A stretch of 64,000 nucleotides of DNA, taken from the NCBI RefSeq assembly GCF_902497855.1, contig NZ_CABVHU010000003.1, positions 248,001 through 312,000 on the forward strand, read 5' to 3'. A program made the position numbers and the translations under genes. How positions within the stretch are numbered: the first letter of the stretch is position 1; the number at the start of each line of letters is the position of its first letter. The notes beneath the pieces were generated by a model. It made no database searches. It had not been told where the DNA came from and was given only the letters and a program-made list of their open reading frames with translations. Source of the stretch: Pseudomonas fluorescens. GTDB taxonomy: Bacteria > Pseudomonadota > Gammaproteobacteria > Pseudomonadales > Pseudomonadaceae. Below are positions 40,122 to 54,309 of the stretch, piece after piece.

Positions 40122-44087
<3,966 letters not shown>

Positions 44088-44164
44088 TTGCTGAAAAAAA
44101 GACAGCGGATTGTGTCGGAAAAATCGCGACAGCGATGAATTTGCCATTAATCTGATGCCTTGCA

Positions 44165-44195
44165 AGCACAAGCCTGGGTCTTCCAGGCTTCGTGC
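44165..44195 (+). other. Strong hairpin between eno and ftsB
   Basis: AAGCCTGG and CCAGGCTT pair around GTCTT, with the stem extended by GCAC and GTGC. It lies about 78 nt after the eno stop and 58 nt before ftsB. No T run follows directly, so it is not a classical terminator. It may stabilise the 3' end of the abundant eno mRNA. Confidence 0.4.
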
Positions 44196-44253
44196 TATCA
44201 GCAGCTTCAAAGTTTTGCATGGCTGTCTTTTTTCACTGGATACCCGATATTCG

Positions 44254-44532
44254 ATGCGCAGTCCCAATTGGTTGTTCCTCGTCTTGCTCCTGTTGCTGGC
44301 TGGCCTGCAATACCGCCTGTGGGTGGGTAATGGCAGCCTGGCGCAAGTGGCCGAGCTGACTCAGCAGATCGCTGATCAACACGCTGAGAACGAGGGCCTG
44401 CTTGAGCGCAATCGGGTGATGGACGCTGAAGTCAGCGAGTTGAAAAAGGGCATGGAGACCGTGGAAGAGCGGGCTCGCCATGAGCTGGGCATGGTCAAGG
44501 ACGGTGAAACCCTTTACCAGCTGGCTCAATGA
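44254..44532 (+). CDS. ftsB: Cell division protein FtsB
   Basis: FtsB joins FtsL and FtsQ in the divisome and helps activate septal peptidoglycan synthesis. The 92-residue protein has one N-terminal membrane helix (WLFLVLLLLLAGLQYRLW, about residues 6-23), then a periplasmic leucine-zipper-like coiled coil (about 28-70, rich in Leu/Glu/Gln) and a short tail with EERARHELGMVK. The start chosen gives the normal FtsB length; the upstream in-frame extension is unconserved. It overlaps ispD by 4 nt. Confidence 0.93.
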   Translation: MRSPNWLFLVLLLLLAGLQYRLWVGNGSLAQVAELTQQIADQHAENEGLLERNRVMDAEVSELKKGMETVEERARHELGMVKDGETLYQLAQ

Positions 44533-45236
44533 ACACTTCGTTACCGGCCTTCTGGGCCGTGATTCCTGCCGCGGGCGTCGGTGCCCGTATGGCCGCGGAC
44601 CGTCCCAAGCAATATTTGCAACTGGGCGGGCGCACTATTCTCGAACACAGCCTTGGCTGTTTCCTCGATCATCCTTGCCTGAAGGGCCTGGTGGTCAGTC
44701 TTGCTGTCGATGATCCTTACTGGCCGAACCTGGCGTGTGCTGGCGATTCGCGTATTCAGCGGGTTGAGGGCGGTGCCGAGCGTTCCGGCTCGGTGCTCAA
44801 TGCGTTGCTGCATTTGCATGCGCAAGGCGCTGACGATGAAGACTGGGTGCTGGTCCACGATGCCGCGCGGCCGAATCTGAGCCGTGATGATCTGGACAAG
44901 CTGCTGGGGGAACTCGCAGATGATCCGGTTGGCGGACTGCTGGCGGCTCCGGCACGCGATACTCTCAAACGGGTCGACAAACACGGTCGTGTGGTCGAAA
45001 CCGTGGATCGCAGTGTGATCTGGCAAGCCTATACGCCGCAGATGTTTCGCCTGGGTGCATTGCATCGGGCGTTGGCCGACAGTCTGGTGGCGGATGCGGT
45101 CATTACCGATGAAGCTTCGGCGATGGAGTGGGCAGGCCTGGCGCCGCGATTGATTGAAGGTCGATCCGACAACCTCAAAGTAACTCGCCCCGAAGACCTT
45201 GAGTGGTTGCGCCAGCGCTGGGCCAACCGCCGCTAA
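44529..45236 (+). CDS. ispD: 2-C-methyl-D-erythritol 4-phosphate cytidylyltransferase
   Basis: IspD makes CDP-ME from MEP and CTP in the MEP pathway. The 235-residue protein has the nucleotide-binding AAGVGARM (about residues 14-21) with DRPKQYL, VHDAARPNLS (about 112-121), and the DAVITDEASAMEW segment. Its start overlaps the ftsB stop (ATGA). In E. coli ispF follows directly; here a formaldehyde module sits between. The last four bases overlap gfnR, which runs the opposite way. Confidence 0.97.
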   Translation: MNTSLPAFWAVIPAAGVGARMAADRPKQYLQLGGRTILEHSLGCFLDHPCLKGLVVSLAVDDPYWPNLACAGDSRIQRVEGGAERSGSVLNALLHLHAQGADDEDWVLVHDAARPNLSRDDLDKLLGELADDPVGGLLAAPARDTLKRVDKHGRVVETVDRSVIWQAYTPQMFRLGALHRALADSLVADAVITDEASAMEWAGLAPRLIEGRSDNLKVTRPEDLEWLRQRWANRR

Positions 45237-46129
45237 GCTGCATACTCCGGCCTTTGCGCCAAACCTTCTTTCAAGTAATCCACCAACTTGCGCACCTTGG
45301 GCGACAGATGCCGTTGCTGCGGATAAAGCGCCCACACGGCGGTGTTCGGCGGTTGGTGGGCTTCCAGCAGCGAAATCAATTCGCCGTTTTTCAGATGCTC
45401 CAGGACGTAGTAGTCGGGCAGCTGACACAAACCCACTCCCTGTAACGCCGCATCCAGCACCGCTTGCCCACTGTTGCAACGCCAGTTTCCCTGTACCCGC
45501 TGCGAAAATTCCCGCCCGTTCTGTTCCAGTTGCCAGATGTCCGAACTGCCGATGAGGCAGTTGTGACGGCTCAATTCCGACAGGCTGTGTGGGCGGCCAT
45601 ATCGTTCCACATAGGACGGTGATGCGCACAAATACATGCGTCGTGGTGCCAGACGTGCCGCCACCAGCCGCGAGTCCTGCAAGCGACCAAGCCGGATCGC
45701 CAGGTCCAGGCCCTCGTGCACCAGGTCCAGTTGGCGGTTGCTCAGTTCGATGTCGATCCGCAGCTGCGGATAGAGCCCCATGAAGCGGGTCACCAGCGGC
45801 ACGATGAAGCGTTCGCCGTACGCGACGGCGCAGGTCATGCGCAGCATGCCTTTAGGTTCGCTGGTCAGGTCGCCGACCGCTCGCAAGGCTTCTTCGCGGC
45901 CATCCTGTAAACGTTGGCAATGCTGCAGAAACGTCTGCCCGGCTTCAGTCAGGGTGACGCGTCGGGTGCTGCGATACAGCAGGCGCGTCTGAAGGCGCTC
46001 TTCGAGGCGTACGATTTGTCGACTGATGTGAGAGGAAGAAACCCCAAGCCGTTCCGCGGCAGCCGTGAACTGACTGCACTCGGCGACTGCGACGAATTCG
46101 TCGATCCCTTCCCAGCGATTTTCGGACAT
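45233..46129 (-). CDS. gfnR: LysR-type regulator, probable formaldehyde-detox regulator GfnR
   Basis: The 298-residue protein has the LysR N-terminal winged HTH (AECSQFTAAAERLGVSSSHISRQI about residues 13-36, followed by EERLQTRLLYRSTRRVTLTEAG) and a C-terminal effector-binding domain. It is divergent from frmA. In P. aeruginosa the equivalent neighbour is GfnR, which activates the glutathione-dependent formaldehyde genes; the name here rests on position and family. The intergenic region contains ATTAT and AATAAT arms around 46135-46155, a possible LysR-type site. The ATG at 46129 is chosen over a TTG one codon upstream. Confidence 0.85.
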   Translation of the reverse strand: MSENRWEGIDEFVAVAECSQFTAAAERLGVSSSHISRQIVRLEERLQTRLLYRSTRRVTLTEAGQTFLQHCQRLQDGREEALRAVGDLTSEPKGMLRMTCAVAYGERFIVPLVTRFMGLYPQLRIDIELSNRQLDLVHEGLDLAIRLGRLQDSRLVAARLAPRRMYLCASPSYVERYGRPHSLSELSRHNCLIGSSDIWQLEQNGREFSQRVQGNWRCNSGQAVLDAALQGVGLCQLPDYYVLEHLKNGELISLLEAHQPPNTAVWALYPQQRHLSPKVRKLVDYLKEGLAQRPEYAA

Positions 46130-46155
46130 CAAAGATTATCCCTGTATGGCAATAA

Positions 46156-47349
<1,194 letters not shown>

Positions 47350-47357
47350 GGTCGGAC

Positions 47358-48203
47358 ATGAGCCTGGAAAATATCTCCTGCCAGAAAAGCTTCGGCGGCT
47401 GGCACAAGCGCTATCGACACCGCTCCGATGTGCTCGGTTGCGACATGGTGTTTGCCGTGTACCTGCCGCCGCAAGCGGAGCAGGGCGGCAAACTGCCGGT
47501 CCTGTACTGGTTGTCCGGCCTGACCTGCACCGACGAAAACTTCATGCAAAAGGCCGGCGCCATGCGCATGGCCGCCGAGCTGGGGCTGATCATCGTGGCA
47601 CCGGACACCAGTCCTCGCGGCCCTGACGTGCCGGGTGATCCGGAAGGCGCCTGGGATTTCGGTCTCGGTGCCGGGTTTTATCTGAATGCCACGCAGGAAC
47701 CCTGGTCGCGGCACTATCGGATGCATGACTATGTGGTGCAGGAGTTGCCCGCATTGGTCGAAGCCCATTTTCCTGCATCGGACAAGCGCGGCATCAGCGG
47801 TCACTCCATGGGCGGCCACGGCGCACTGGTCTGCGCCTTGCGCAATCCGGGGCGTTATCAGTCGGTGTCGGCGTTCTCGCCGATCAACAACCCGATGGAT
47901 TGTCCCTGGGGGCAAAAAGCCTTCTCTCGTTACCTGGGCGAAGACCGCTCGAAATGGCGCGAATGGGATGCCTGTGCATTGATCGCCGAGGCTGATGAGA
48001 AATTGCCGCTGCTGGTCGACCAAGGTGATCGCGACGATTTCCTCGCCACACAGCTCAAGCCCGAAGCCCTGCAACAGGCCACCAAACTGGCCGGTCACCC
48101 GCTGGCGCTGCGTCTTCAGCCGGGTTACGACCATAGCTATTTCTTCATCGCCAGCTTCATCGACGATCACTTGCAGCATCATGCACGCGCCCTAAGCGCC
48201 TAA
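47358..48203 (+). CDS. fghA: S-formylglutathione hydrolase
   Basis: FghA hydrolyses S-formylglutathione to formate and glutathione, the second step of glutathione-dependent formaldehyde removal. The 281-residue alpha/beta-hydrolase has the oxyanion segment WLSGLTCTDENF (about residues 51-62), the nucleophile elbow GHSMGGHGAL (Ser about 149), an Asp in the DQGDRDDFL region and the C-terminal His in GYDHSYFFI. It is immediately downstream of frmA, so both are co-regulated by the divergent LysR gene. Confidence 0.96.
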   Translation: MSLENISCQKSFGGWHKRYRHRSDVLGCDMVFAVYLPPQAEQGGKLPVLYWLSGLTCTDENFMQKAGAMRMAAELGLIIVAPDTSPRGPDVPGDPEGAWDFGLGAGFYLNATQEPWSRHYRMHDYVVQELPALVEAHFPASDKRGISGHSMGGHGALVCALRNPGRYQSVSAFSPINNPMDCPWGQKAFSRYLGEDRSKWREWDACALIAEADEKLPLLVDQGDRDDFLATQLKPEALQQATKLAGHPLALRLQPGYDHSYFFIASFIDDHLQHHARALSA

Positions 48204-48216
48204 TGCAGGTAGAATC

Positions 48217-48246
48217 ACGCCCTGACAAAAATCGGGGCGTTTTTTT
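48217..48246 (+). terminator. Intrinsic terminator directly abutting ispF
   Basis: ACGCCC(TGA) and GGGGCGT form a 6-bp stem around an A-rich loop, followed by seven T (counting the last stem T). The T run ends exactly at the ispF ATG (48247). It would end the frmA-fghA transcript, but the right arm also supplies the only G-rich sequence in ispF ribosome-site position (see findings). Confidence 0.75.
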
Positions 48247-48720
48247 ATGCGTATTGGCCACGGCTATGATGTGCACCGTTTCGCTGAAGGCGATTTCATT
48301 ACTCTGGGCGGCGTGCGGATTGCACACGGCTTCGGGCTGCTCGCTCATTCCGACGGTGACGTCCTGCTGCACGCCTTGAGCGATGCCTTGCTTGGCGCTG
48401 CCGCGCTGGGCGACATCGGCAAGCATTTCCCGGACACCGACCCGACATTCAAGGGCGCCGACAGCCGCGTGCTGTTGCGTCACGTCGTTGCACTGATCCA
48501 CGCCAAGGGTTGGAAAGTCGGCAACGTCGATAACACTATCGTCGCCCAGGCGCCGAAAATGGCCCCGCATATCGAATCGATGCGCGCGCTGATTGCCGCG
48601 GATCTTCAAATTGAATTGGATCAAGTGAACGTGAAAGCCACCACCACCGAAAAGCTCGGCTTTGTCGGTCGCGAAGAAGGCATTGCCGTGCATTCCGTTG
48701 CCTTGTTGCTGCGCGCATGA
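48247..48720 (+). CDS. ispF: 2-C-methyl-D-erythritol 2,4-cyclodiphosphate synthase
   Basis: IspF closes CDP-ME 2-phosphate to ME-cPP in the MEP pathway. The 157-residue trimer-forming protein has metal ligands Asp8 and His10 in GYDVHRF and His42 in HSDGDVLLH (about 42-50), and [10 protein letters not shown] and [16 protein letters not shown]. It overlaps truD by 4 nt. Its ribosome site is weak and lies in a terminator arm. Confidence 0.97.
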   Translation: MRIGHGYDVHRFAEGDFITLGGVRIAHGFGLLAHSDGDVLLHALSDALLGAAALGDIGKHFPDTDPTFKGADSRVLLRHVVALIHAKGWKVGNVDNTIVAQAPKMAPHIESMRALIAADLQIELDQVNVKATTTEKLGFVGREEGIAVHSVALLLRA

Positions 48721-49762
48721 ACGACCTGCAATTGCTTGGACCGCGCGCCTACGGTGAAGCCCTCGGCACCGCCGTACTGAAAGCGACGGCGGAAGATTTT
48801 CAGGTCGATGAAGTCCTCGATATCCCCCTCAGTGGCGATGGCGAGCACCTGTGGATCTGGGTAGAGAAACGCGGGCTGAACACCGAAGAAGCGGCACGGC
48901 GAATCGCCAAGGCTGCGGGCGTGCCCTTGCGCACCGTCAGCTACGCAGGCCTCAAGGACCGTCAGGCGCTGACGCGTCAGTGGTTCAGCGTACAGCTGCC
49001 GGGCAAGGCTGATCCGGATTTGTCGCCGGCAGAAAACGATACGTTGAAAATCCTCAAGACCGGCCGGCACAAACGCAAGCTGCAACGCGGTGCCCACTCG
49101 GCCAACGGGTTCACCTTGCGCCTGACGCAGTTCGCGGGCGACAAGGCGGCGATCGAAGAGCGTCTGCAGCTGATTGCCAAACAAGGTGTTCCCAATTATT
49201 TCGGCGCCCAGCGCTTCGGGTTTGATGGCGGCAACGTCGTCGATGCCCGTGCCTGGGCCGCGCGCAAGGCGTTGCCGGAGCAGCGCAACGTGCGTTCGCG
49301 CCTGCTTTCAACGGCCCGTAGTTTTCTGTTCAACCAAGTGTTGGCGGCACGGGTCGCCGATGGCACCTGGCAGCGTGCCCAGGTTGGCGATCTGCTGGCG
49401 TTCACCGATAGCCGCAGCTTCTTTCCCGCAGGCGTTGCCGAGTGCAGCGACCCGCGCCTGGCGATTCTCGACCTGCACCCGACCGGTCCGCAGTGGGGCG
49501 AAGGTGACTCGCCGGCCTCGGGCGCTGTCCATGAATTGGAGCAGGCAATCGCCGCACGCGAGGCGGATCTTCGCGATTGGTTGATTAACGCCGGAATGAG
49601 CCACGAACGTCGCATCCTGCGGCTGCCCATTGGTGGGTTGACGTGGCATTATCCCGATCCTGACATTCTGCAACTGGAATTCATCCTGCCGGCCGGATGC
49701 TTCGCCACCGTATTGGTGCGCGAACTCGTCGATCTGGTGCCGGTGGGGCAGACGGACAGCCC

Positions 49763-49775
<13 letters not shown>
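48717..49775 (+). CDS. truD: tRNA pseudouridine(13) synthase TruD
   Basis: TruD converts U13 to pseudouridine in tRNA(Glu). The 352-residue protein has the catalytic Asp in [16 protein letters not shown] (Asp about residue 80), the RGAHSANGF segment and NYFGAQRFG (about 160). It overlaps ispF by 4 nt and surE by 13 nt. Confidence 0.96.
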
Positions 49776-51186
<1,411 letters not shown>

Positions 51187-51385
51187 GCATTTGTTTCGGC
51201 GCGCTGAATTCTCTTCGATTGCCCCTGTCTTACAGCGGCAACGATCGGTTAACGGGATTCATCGTCAGGTAGCAAACGTGTGCCTCGCGTCATTGAAGGT
51301 AAGGCCTGCACGGCCCGTTATACTTGCGACATTTCGTGCCGTTCACGGCAATCCACATTTTCAGCCACCACAAAGGGAGCGGCGG

Positions 51386-52243
51386 GTGAGTCTCACAGTC
51401 ATTGCGCAGCGAATGGGTATAACGAGCTTTCAGCGCCTGGTGACTGGCCTCGTCCTGAGCACCTTGCTGGTTGGTTGTTCCAGCAACAAGTCGAGCGACG
51501 TGCGCGTCATCGAACGCAACAATTCCGTCGCGCAGCGTCCGGCAGTGACGACGGGGCAGTACGTCGTCCGCCCCAAGGACACCCTGTTTTCCATCGCGTT
51601 TCGCTACGGCTGGGACTACAAGGCGCTGGCTGCACGCAACAACATTCCTGCGCCCTACACGATCCATCCGGGTCAGACGATCCGCTTCGATGGTCGCACC
51701 GGTTCAACGCCGACGACCCTGGTCGGTTCGTCCGGTTCAACGCCTTCGTCGTCGAGTAAAACCACGGTCTTCCGTCGTCCCGCTACCGGTGCGACCACCA
51801 GCACGGCGGTGGTTGTACCGTCCGTCGCGAACAAACCTGCGGCCGTTCCGATGCCGCCGGCGGGTCCCGCCCCGACCGGCTGGGGGTGGCCATCTAATGG
51901 CATTCTCATTGGTAAATTCTCTTCAAACGGCAGTTTGAATAAAGGAATTGATATCGCCGGAGATTTGGGACAGCCTGTTTTAGCTGCGTCTGATGGGACG
52001 GTGGTATACGCCGGGAGTGGCTTAAGGGGCTACGGCGAATTAGTCATCATCAAACACAGCGATACCTACGTCAGTGCCTATGGACATAACCGCAGGCTAT
52101 TGGTTCAGGAGGGGCAGCAGGTCAAGGTCGGACAGACAATTGCCGAAATGGGGTCAACGGGTACAGACCGGGTGAAACTGCACTTTGAGATTCGCCGACA
52201 AGGTAAACCTGTAGATCCGCTGCAATTTCTGCCGCGTCGTTGA
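51386..52243 (+). CDS. nlpD: Outer-membrane lipoprotein NlpD (LysM + degenerate M23)
   Basis: NlpD activates the cell-wall amidase AmiC during division. The 285-residue protein starts with a GTG, preceded by GGGAG at good distance. It has a signal peptide with the lipobox LVGC (about residues 31-34), a LysM domain (about 57-100), a Ser/Thr/Pro-rich linker, and a C-terminal M23 domain (about 180-285). The zinc ligands are altered (NKGIDIAG in place of the H-containing motif, KLHFEIR at the end), so it is an activator rather than an enzyme. The rpoS promoter lies inside it. Confidence 0.93.
   Translation: MSLTVIAQRMGITSFQRLVTGLVLSTLLVGCSSNKSSDVRVIERNNSVAQRPAVTTGQYVVRPKDTLFSIAFRYGWDYKALAARNNIPAPYTIHPGQTIRFDGRTGSTPTTLVGSSGSTPSSSSKTTVFRRPATGATTSTAVVVPSVANKPAAVPMPPAGPAPTGWGWPSNGILIGKFSSNGSLNKGIDIAGDLGQPVLAASDGTVVYAGSGLRGYGELVIIKHSDTYVSAYGHNRRLLVQEGQQVKVGQTIAEMGSTGTDRVKLHFEIRRQGKPVDPLQFLPRR
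51923..51938 (+). promoter_or_regulatory. PsrA-type operator of the rpoS promoter (inside nlpD)
   Basis: CAAAC-N4-GTTTG (51924-51937), embedded in TCAAAC...GTTTGA, fits the PsrA consensus C/GAAAC-N2-4-GTTTG/C. In P. aeruginosa and P. putida PsrA activates rpoS from a site within nlpD, just upstream of an rpoS start about 370 nt before the coding sequence. The site here is about 411-424 nt before the rpoS ATG, which fits. PsrA binding is inferred. Confidence 0.6.
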
Positions 52244-52347
52244 TCGCTATCCAGCCTGTTCCTCACGTAGAGGGGACAGGCTTCAGCGTTGCCAAGGATA
52301 AAGGCGCCGCTTGAGCTTGGGGTCGAACTCACCAAAGGACTATAACA

Positions 52348-53355
52348 ATGGCTCTCAGTAAAGAAGTGCCGGAGTTTGACATCGACGATGAGGTTCTCCT
52401 TATGGAGACCGGCATCGACACGGATCCGATGTCGAATGATGAAGGGGCTGCTCCACCTTCCGTTCGTGCCAAATCCAAACACTCCGCCTCGCTAAAGCAA
52501 CACAAGTACATTGATTACACACGTGCGCTCGATGCCACGCAGCTGTATCTCAATGAGATTGGTTTTTCCCCTCTGCTGTCTCCCGAAGAAGAAGTTCATT
52601 TTGCGCGCCTGTCGCAAAGTGGAGATCCTGCCGGGCGCAAGCGCATGATTGAAAGTAACCTGCGGCTGGTGGTGAAAATCGCCCGGCGTTACGTCAATCG
52701 TGGCCTGTCGCTGCTGGACTTGATCGAAGAGGGCAACCTCGGGCTGATCCGGGCGGTAGAGAAGTTCGACCCTGAACGTGGCTTCCGCTTTTCGACCTAC
52801 GCGACCTGGTGGATACGTCAGACCATCGAGCGGGCAATCATGAATCAGACCCGGACCATCCGGTTGCCGATCCATGTGGTCAAGGAGCTGAACGTCTACC
52901 TGCGAGCTGCACGGGAACTGACGCAAAAGCTCGATCATGAACCCTCACCTGAAGAAATCGCCAACCTGCTGGAAAAACCAGTGGCGGAGGTCAAGCGCAT
53001 GCTGGGCCTGAATGAGCGGGTTTCTTCAGTCGACGTCTCGCTGGGTCCGGATTCGGATAAAACCCTGCTGGACACCCTCACCGATGATCGCCCCACCGAT
53101 CCATGCGAACTGTTGCAGGATGACGACCTGTCCCAGAGCATCGATCAATGGCTCTCGGAACTGACCGACAAGCAACGCGAGGTGGTCATCCGCCGCTTCG
53201 GCCTGCGCGGGCACGAGAGCAGCACACTGGAAGATGTAGGCCTGGAAATTGGCCTGACCCGGGAACGGGTCAGACAGATTCAGGTTGAAGGCCTGAAGCG
53301 TCTTCGGGAGATTCTCGAGAAGAATGGGCTGTCGAGCGAGTCGTTGTTTCAATAA
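52348..53355 (+). CDS. rpoS: RNA polymerase sigma factor RpoS
   Basis: RpoS is the stationary-phase and general-stress sigma factor. The 335-residue protein has sigma-70 regions in order: 1.2 (about residues 55-87), region 2 ([17 protein letters not shown] about 150-166), region 3 and region 4 ([23 protein letters not shown] about 288-310, with the HTH). It lies 105 nt after nlpD and has AAAGGA 8 nt before the ATG. A strong terminator follows. Confidence 0.98.
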   Translation: MALSKEVPEFDIDDEVLLMETGIDTDPMSNDEGAAPPSVRAKSKHSASLKQHKYIDYTRALDATQLYLNEIGFSPLLSPEEEVHFARLSQSGDPAGRKRMIESNLRLVVKIARRYVNRGLSLLDLIEEGNLGLIRAVEKFDPERGFRFSTYATWWIRQTIERAIMNQTRTIRLPIHVVKELNVYLRAARELTQKLDHEPSPEEIANLLEKPVAEVKRMLGLNERVSSVDVSLGPDSDKTLLDTLTDDRPTDPCELLQDDDLSQSIDQWLSELTDKQREVVIRRFGLRGHESSTLEDVGLEIGLTRERVRQIQVEGLKRLREILEKNGLSSESLFQ

Positions 53356-53377
53356 ATAGTTCGCCAGGCACGCTACA

Positions 53378-53407
53378 CAAAAACCCCGACTGGTTCGGGG
53401 TTTTTTG
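53378..53407 (+). terminator. Intrinsic terminator of rpoS
   Basis: AAAAACCCCGA and TCGGGGTTTTTT form a strong stem around CTGGT, ending in a T run. It lies 23 nt after the rpoS stop. Confidence 0.9.
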
Positions 53408-53466
53408 TTATGCAGCGAAGGGTTTTGATGGGACCGCGACATCACCTCAGCTTTGTAGTCTCGTGC

Positions 53467-53484
53467 TGTAAGTCTTTGCTTACC
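53467..53484 (+). promoter_or_regulatory. GacA upstream activating sequence (UAS) of rsmZ
   Basis: TGTAAG-N6-CTTACC differs by one base from the GacA consensus TGTAAG-N6-CTTACA. It lies about 190 nt upstream of the predicted rsmZ start, as in characterised P. fluorescens rsmZ loci. A second pair, TGTAAG (53489-53494) and TTTACA (53506-53511), follows at non-standard spacing (11 nt). The stretch between the rpoS terminator and rsmZ holds no protein gene. Confidence 0.8.
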
Positions 53485-53620
53485 CTTTTGTAAGTGTTCG
53501 TTATTTTTACAGTGTGGCAGTCCACCATTCTCCAGTCGCGGTCTTCTTATCTGGTTGATCCATAGACTTATTTTATTAAGTTACGAGCATATGACAGCCG
53601 ATTTTGGCGTTTTCGGTCGC

Positions 53621-53648
53621 TTGCTCCTGGCCGGGAACGCTCTAGTAT
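53621..53648 (+). promoter_or_regulatory. rsmZ core promoter
   Basis: TTGCTC (53621-53626) and TAGTAT (53643-53648) are spaced by 16 nt. The -10 lies 8 nt before the conserved RNA 5' end TGTCAACGGA, so the position is supported by the RNA itself. Confidence 0.65.
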
Positions 53649-53656
53649 TCAGGTTG

Positions 53657-53788
53657 TGTCAACGGACAGACACGCCCTTCAAGGATGAGGGGAAAGGACA
53701 TCGCAGGAAGCGATTCATCAGGACGATGAAAAGGAATACAGGGACTAGGGAAAAAAATGTGGGCGGGTCAAACCGCCCCTTTTTTTTT
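53657..53788 (+). ncRNA. rsmZ: RsmZ regulatory RNA (RsmA/RsmE-titrating)
   Basis: About 130 nt between rpoS and fdxA, the usual rsmZ site in Pseudomonas. It carries at least six GGA motifs, several in hairpin loops: GTGTC-AACGGACA-GACAC at the 5' end, CCC-TTCAAGGATGA-GGG, ATCGC-AGGAA-GCGAT and TTCATC-AGGAC-GATGAA. Unpaired GGAs follow in GGAATAC and GGGACTAGGGA. It ends with the terminator GGGCGG-GTCAAA-CCGCCC and a long T run (to 53788). RsmZ sequesters the translational repressors RsmA and RsmE and so relieves repression of secondary metabolism genes under GacS/GacA. The exact 5' end is inferred. Confidence 0.93.
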
Positions 53789-53800
53789 GCCTGCAGAAAA

Positions 53801-53826
53801 GCAAAAAGGCCCGCAGGGGGCCTTTT
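53801..53826 (-). terminator. Terminator of fdxA
   Basis: Read on the minus strand, AAAAGGCCC and GGGCCTTTTT form a stem ending in a T run, 18 nt after the fdxA stop. It lies just past the rsmZ terminator, so convergent transcripts of rsmZ and fdxA are separated by two hairpins. Confidence 0.8.
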
Positions 53827-53843
53827 CGAGAACGCGGTAACAA

Positions 53844-54167
53844 TCAGCGTTCGAGGTCTTTGATCTTGCCTTTGACGCCATCCCACTCTTCGGCATCGGG
53901 CAGCGATTCTTTCTTCTCGGTGATGTTGGGCCAGATTTCAGCCAGTTCGACGTTCAGCTGAATGAACTGCTGCATGTCTTCCGGGACTTCATCTTCGGAG
54001 AAGATGGCCACGGCAGGGCATTCCGGTTCGCACAGTGCGCAGTCGATGCACTCATCCGGGTGAATCACCAGGAAGTTCGGGCCTTCGTAAAAGCAGTCCA
54101 CCGGACAGACTTCTACGCAGTCGGTGTACTTGCACTTGATGCAGTTGTCGGTGACGACGAAGGTCAT
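53844..54167 (-). CDS. fdxA: 7Fe ferredoxin FdxA (one [3Fe-4S], one [4Fe-4S])
   Basis: The 107-residue protein has the dicluster pattern of Azotobacter-type seven-iron ferredoxins: [17 protein letters not shown] near the N-terminus (about residues 9-25) and [12 protein letters not shown] (about 40-51). It is a low-potential electron carrier, usually about 107 residues. The start at 54167 gives the family N-terminus MTFVVTDNC; a start at 54209 would add 14 unconserved residues. It stands alone between rsmZ (convergent) and mutS. Confidence 0.95.
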   Translation of the reverse strand: MTFVVTDNCIKCKYTDCVEVCPVDCFYEGPNFLVIHPDECIDCALCEPECPAVAIFSEDEVPEDMQQFIQLNVELAEIWPNITEKKESLPDAEEWDGVKGKIKDLER

Positions 54168-54309
54168 TTCTAGATTTCTCCTCAGGCGGCGGCAGCGGAG
54201 CCCCTTCACGTTGGGGTCGCCAGGTTCGGGAGCGATAGTCTGCTGGCCAGGCTATTAGCCAGCAGCATCCCAAACCGCGCGAGATTCTAACAGCTTGCAG
54301 GCAAGTGCG

